64,000 nt of DNA from Vespula vulgaris (taxonomy: Eukaryota > Arthropoda > Insecta > Hymenoptera > Vespidae), in assembly GCF_905475345.1 (NCBI RefSeq), contig NC_066596.1:7435001-7499000 (forward strand), given 5' to 3'. The notes beneath the pieces are model-generated. The model worked only from the letters and a program-made list of their open reading frames with translations, was not told the origin of the DNA and did no database searches. Position numbers and translations under genes: made by a program. Below, in pieces: positions 58,962 to 64,000 of this stretch (its first letter is position 1; every line of letters begins with the position of its first letter).

Positions 58962-59890
58962 TATTTTATCTCTCCGCCGCGCCAGCTCGCGTGCACACGG
59001 TTAATAGCCAATAGCGGTAGCCTCTTTCGATCGAAAATACAAAGCTTGTCATTGAGCCGCTACGAATTTATAGCATTCCGATTGTTTCGCAAACAGCGTT
59101 ACCGGTATGGATCCGAGTATATCTAATCGCTTATCTATGTACTATGTTTCAAAATTACGTTATCGTTTTAAAACTCGAACGGAGGAACGTAAAGCGACGC
59201 GATCGGTTTGGGTCAACGACAAATCGTTCGTACCAAAGTCGTATAATTATGCTTTCCTGCGAAATCCAAGAAAAGACAAGAAGGAAAGAAAGAGAGACAA
59301 AGAAAAGAAGCGAAGAAGAGGATCCAAGTTCAAAGCAGCATCCTGTGCCAAATCGTAAAATTCTTAATATCGCGTAAATTCTTACTATTAGTTTCGATCA
59401 AAGCGAGTAGCTCGATAGCTTATCGCATAAATTTAACGTTCCTGGAACGTTTACCCAGCTACGTACACTTTGCTTGTCCGGCGTAAGTTACATAAACCCA
59501 AAGGCACAAAGGTAAACCAAAGGCGGACGAACCAGCGACAAACGTTGATTGAATTCCGAACTTCCGTTTATCTGGCGCGCAGCATCCTTCTGAGCCGACG
59601 CATACATGGCCCCATACGTAATCCTTCTCTTTCATCGTTACCCGCGTCGGTCTTTGATTATTAAACGATTACGATCGCTCCGACGTAAAGACCCGTCCTC
59701 GCATTACTGTACTTTCTTCCTGCGAATTAATACGAAACGACGGGTTAACGAAGATTTTACTTTCGCGAAAATTAATTAAGCCTGCTTTTCAAAGTTCCTC
59801 GAGGAGCGTCGTCGATGGGAGAGTGGTGGTTACGTGGTTAGCGGACTTTGCTGGAAGAGAAAGGGAAGAAATAGCAAAGGCGGACTCGCA

Positions 59891-59905
59891 CCGATGAATA
59901 TTCAT
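59891..59905. promoter_or_regulatory. POU-dimer-like palindrome ATGAATATTCAT (copy 2)
   Basis: ATGAATATTCAT at 59,894-59,905 is a perfect 12-base palindrome that fits the ATG(C/A)ATAT(T/G)CAT pattern. It shares 14 identical bases with 37,534-37,547. Confidence 0.35.
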
Positions 59906-62840
59906 ATATTATAATCGAGCCTCTCTCTTTTTCTTATCGGACGCGAGCTAGACGTCGTGCGTGCACGACTCTCTTTCTCGCCTTTTTCCCTCTTCGACTC
60001 TTGCTCTCGTCGACTCCTCGTCCTCGTTCTCCCGTGTTTTCCCGTCCTTCCCTCGAACCGAAAGACTACGGACTTTGATGCATGCCCGAACGAGGCAAGA
60101 ACCTCGTTAACGTTCGCGAGTCCAAACGAATCATTTATCACGCCGTCGTTCACAGATTACCTACCGGTTATCCTTCGAAGAGCAGCAAATTCGATAAAAC
60201 GGAAAAACAGGAAAATATGGGAAGCCGGAGACGCAACCCCGTCCTCTATGCCTTTCGATTAATTAATGCCCCCGATGTAGCCGAGAACTCTCCGTGGTGG
60301 GAAAACTGCATAAAACAAAAGTAGAAGTCGGTTGTGCGAATGAATCGGGAGTGGTTAGTAGCGGGAGGGTAGCGAAGGGTGCTTTCGAGTCGGCCGCGTA
60401 ACGAGCCGATATCTGCATCGGTGTACTTCAGGGACGCTGAATTATACGGCACAGAGACCGATAAGAAAGTCGAGTGGCTCGGCGGATCGCTCGGCGGAGC
60501 GATCCATCCGACGTGTAACGCGCGTACGGTACGCGCGCACCTTTCGCGTCTCCCACGAGCGTACGCGATATAGAGAATGCAAGATAAATCGAACGAATGA
60601 AAAATAAAACAGAAAAAAAAAGCGGAGAAGACGAAAGACCAGTCTTCCTCGAGATTCGATCGGAGCAGAATCGATCGACGACGATCCTTCTCGAGCCTAC
60701 GTCGGTTTTCGTTCTACCGATCGTCTCTTTATTTTTTCTTTCTATCTTCGACGACGTTGATCGTTCTATAGAGCGCGTAAAGTTAGGAACGTACGCGCGT
60801 AACGCCGACCTCTCCAAATCCTTCAACGCTACCGCTTCCGCTCTGTTCGAAGAATGGAAACGAAAGACATCGAGGATCGTTACGTTTCGTTACCGGGTCA
60901 AGTGGATCCCGTTAACGAAGCGCTACTCTTAGCATTCAAATCGCACCGTAATGATCCGCTCTTTTTTCCTCTCTCCAACCCTTCTACCCTCGTCGTCCTT
61001 CCTCTCTTATTCATCCGACTCTTTTACAATTCCGGTGTCATCGCAAGGGTGTTTGCTCCGACAATTATCTCGTTTCTTTTTTTCCGCGCGAACGACGCGA
61101 CGAAAAGTCGAGACTTTTGACTTTTCGAAAGAGTCAACGAACGATCCGCTACGTGGATGGTACCTGCTCTCGGACCTATTCCGAGCGAACACGGCTTTAT
61201 ACGTTCGCTTACAGTCGACCATTCGGTACTATCTTATCGAATCGATCCAACGAAAAGCCAACTATCGCGTCTGGGTATTTCGGAGACCGAAGAAGCAAAT
61301 CATTGTCCGAGTTCCCGGATTTCCTCGGACTCGTACGCGGATCCCCTAATATCGTTTTTAATCGGTTCACCGCGGCAATGGAGTAATTATCGTTCCGTTC
61401 TCAGCTGTTGCAATTTTATGCATATGAGAACGAAGGGTGCGCGACGCTCTTCGCGCTTTTGTTTATCCCCGAATTATTTCGTTGTCCGACTCGAATACGC
61501 GCGAGACCATTAAATATTTAGCGTCGTGGTAATTACTACCTACGCGTACGTTGCTCGACCACCGATCGAATCGAACGAGATGGTTTACCGATATCGCGCA
61601 CGAAGGAAATATACGCGCGAATTAATCGAAACGATACGAAGTAAGATAGACATTTGGATTCGGTCGCTATTTTCGTTCGTACGATATCCATTTCTTTTCG
61701 GCATCTTTACGACCTACGATCCCTCTCCTCCGAGCTTACCTAGCTCGAACGCTTCCCGCGTTCTTCCTTCTCCTCGTAGACTCGACGCGATTCTTCGTTC
61801 CAACGATCTTCCCAAAGTTGTTCGACGCAACGAAGCGTTACCTAACGACCGATCTTTTCGACGCAGACAAAAACAGGAATCGATCGACGATTAATTTGTA
61901 CGATACAGCGGGAAAACGCGAGTTCGTTCTATTCCCTAAACGATCCGCGATCGTGATATCGTTGCGAAGAAAGGAGAAGGAGATTCCATAAAAAGAAGCG
62001 AGAAGAGGAAGAGGAATTTCTTTCCCGATTAGACGGAATCGGTGGGTGGATTCGTTTCGTCGTTTTCTGCTAAACCGCCGAAGAGACGAGAGCCGGCTTT
62101 GAGAAAAGAGAGAAAGCTCCTCGTGCAACTCGAATTAGCCCGCTTCGTATTTTTCCTCGCGATCGCTCTCACCTTCTTCCCTCCTAGTAATCTTTTTAAC
62201 CAGACTCCTCTCGTCTCGATCGACTTTTCGACCATCTCTCGAGTAATCCTTTTACCCACTCCCTCCAGCGGGTAACAATGAAAAAGGAAGAAACGGAGAC
62301 GAGAGGGAAATTAAAGGTCGCCGGAGGGGGTGGGAAAAGGTTGCTCGTAGTCGCGTCACCAGCGATGCTCGCGACGACGCCGGTGGTTCGCGTCTCTGGT
62401 TGCCGACTAAAAGCTCCGGGGAACTCGGACCTGGAGTGCCACCTTTTTATCAATTTGCGAGTAACCAGAGAGGGAGCGAGCGAGCGAGACAGAGAGAGAG
62501 AGAGGCTGTTTGCGGCTTAGCACGGTATAACGTTTGGAGTATATACCAGTTACCTTTTCCACGGCATACAACAAAGTCTGAAAATAACTAAATCGCCACG
62601 GCCGGTAATAAATTCGTTCGACGATTTTATTCTCACTCGTAAATCTCGTCGTCCCATTCACGGCGAAAGCCATGCCTCCGTTCGACGAGTCACTCGACGA
62701 CGCTTTCATCCGAGACGAGAACGAGACAGTTGTAAAACCAATAGTTTACTCGCAAACCAACGGCGTAAATCAACGAATTAATACTCGTTACAAGTTTTCT
62801 TCGTCCCTCTGGCGATTTTTAGCCGTTAAGCGCGAGAGAG

Positions 62841-62855
62841 ATTTGCATTTAATCC
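62841..62855. promoter_or_regulatory. POU octamer next to Otx/bicoid-type site (copy 2)
   Basis: ATTTGCAT at 62,841-62,848, one base, then TAATCC at 62,850-62,855. It has the same pair of cores as at 58,134, with the Otx-type core in the opposite orientation. Confidence 0.35.
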
Positions 62856-63603
62856 GGCGAATTCGTATAGGCGTCGCTCGTCCTTTCCTCGTCGTATCTA
62901 CGCGCCGTTACGAATTACAAAGTTTTCGCACGCGATCGCTACGAGTCGATAAAGCTTACGGTCGGATTCTTCGACGTTGATCGATATTACTCTATATAGC
63001 TGTACGATATAAATGGGAAGAAAATCGCGCGGCTCCTCCTACGTCCTCGCGTAGAAAATGTAATACTTATCGTTCGAAGCCACGATGGCGTATTTAAAGT
63101 TTCATAAACATTTATTATTCCATTGACATTAACGTTAATAATATTACTTTTTCTCGTCATAGAGTAGATTTCTAAACGAGCCAGCGCGCGTACGCTACCC
63201 GTCGTCGTCTCCCGTCGTAACAAAGCATTTCTTTCGTATCGCTAGGTTCCCCGACGTAGTGGTTTATTTTTCAATGGTACCACGAGAGACGTAAATAACG
63301 CGAGGACGCGCCGCGTGGGTGTGGCATAATACCGTACGCCACCATCCTTCCTCTCTTCTGCTCTCTGGCACCTCCGCGCAACCTATAGACAGTCGAAAGT
63401 GTAGCATAATGCCGTACGTCCTCGTATAATATACGGGCGGTTGAAAAGCCGAAGAAAAAGGAGGGAAGGAAAGAAGCGAAACGGGTTCGTACGGGACACG
63501 AGGAAAGATTCTTCTTCGTCGGTCGCGCGGGAAGAGCAAAAGCTAAATAAATCTCGTCGCGTCGGCGAACTCGTATTATTTTCGATCTTCCTTTTCGCTC
63601 TTC

Positions 63604-63605
<2 letters not shown>

Positions 63606-63650
<45 letters not shown>
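63606..63650. repeat. (CT)22 microsatellite
   Basis: Perfect CT tract of about 45 bases. Confidence 0.95.
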
Positions 63651-63652
<2 letters not shown>

Positions 63653-64000
63653 GCCGATAGCGCATTCGTTTTAACGACCGTCGGTACGTCGAGCTGGATG
63701 AAATTCAGCGCGTTCGCTCGTTCCCGACGAGGATTCCTTTAGAAATATAATAATTAACGTTTCCGAATATGAGAAAGCGATTCGTTTATTTTTCAACCGT
63801 TTATCGCGAACGATTTGCTTCGCGCGACGCCTATAAAACTATTTTTCGTCTACATATATTTACGACATATTTACGAGAGCGGGAAATAAAAGAGAAGAAT
63901 GGAAAAAAGAGGGAAACGATAGATTCGAAATTACGCAACGCTTTACTCGTCTTCCACTCGTCGTCGACGGCGAATGCGGTCGGCGCGTAACGCGATCGAC

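Larger units (their letters stand above)
48201..64000. other. gene-free stretch, probably intron or intergenic (part 3)
   Basis: No firm gene. It holds weak candidate exons at 48,208 and 52,935, a ratchet-like site at 50,086, palindromes at 53,713 and 54,038, two POU-octamer plus Otx-type composite sites at 58,134 and 62,841, and a POU-dimer-like site at 59,891. Pentanucleotide and tetranucleotide repeats lie near 58,711 and 58,885. Short CT/GA tracts recur throughout, for example 48,839, 49,229, 53,166, 53,917 and 63,606. Open frames do not exceed about 166 codons and show no domain. Confidence 0.5.

Overview
The window looks like insect nuclear DNA, most likely from a hymenopteran such as a bee, ant or wasp. 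CpG and TCGA are very frequent, (CT)n/(GA)n microsatellites are abundant, introns are GT-AG, and the one convincing coding exon carries mixed CAG/CAA polyglutamine runs. No prokaryotic-style gene packing is present, and I see no transposase, reverse transcriptase, virus-like reading frame, tRNA, rRNA or CRISPR array. The taxonomic call is inference from composition and style, not from a recognised ortholog.

Layout. Bases 1-16,780 are non-coding as far as I can see. They contain one strong candidate recursive-splice (ratchet) site on the plus strand at 11,304. Bases 16,780-17,640 form a GC- and CpG-rich block with a Z-DNA-prone (CG)n run, which resembles a promoter region. Bases 18,230-18,970 look like a 5' leader with four short upstream ORFs. 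Bases 18,971-20,992 are one large coding exon of 674 codons. It encodes a Ser/Pro/Gln-rich, mostly disordered protein with two polyglutamine runs, a polyserine run, a Gly-Ser repeat, five copies of an Arg-Arg-Pro-His-Ser-type motif and a DSGxxS motif. The exon ends in a conserved-looking helical segment at a splice donor (AAG|GTCAGT). If the donor is not used, the frame stops 9 codons later and an AATAAA lies about 140 bases further on. A short intronic-polyadenylation isoform is therefore possible.

Bases 20,993-64,000 look like a long intron and/or intergenic DNA. They hold many microsatellites, a second ratchet-like site at 50,086, palindromes with homeodomain cores, two composite POU-octamer/Otx-type sites and a few weak candidate exons. 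Together this fits a developmental or neuronal insect gene with a compact coding exon inside very long introns that carry enhancers. The two ratchet-like sites, one on each side of the coding exon and both on the plus strand, support long plus-strand introns on both sides. I could not name the gene. Apart from this single exon I found no protein gene I would defend, and no clearly new multi-gene system.
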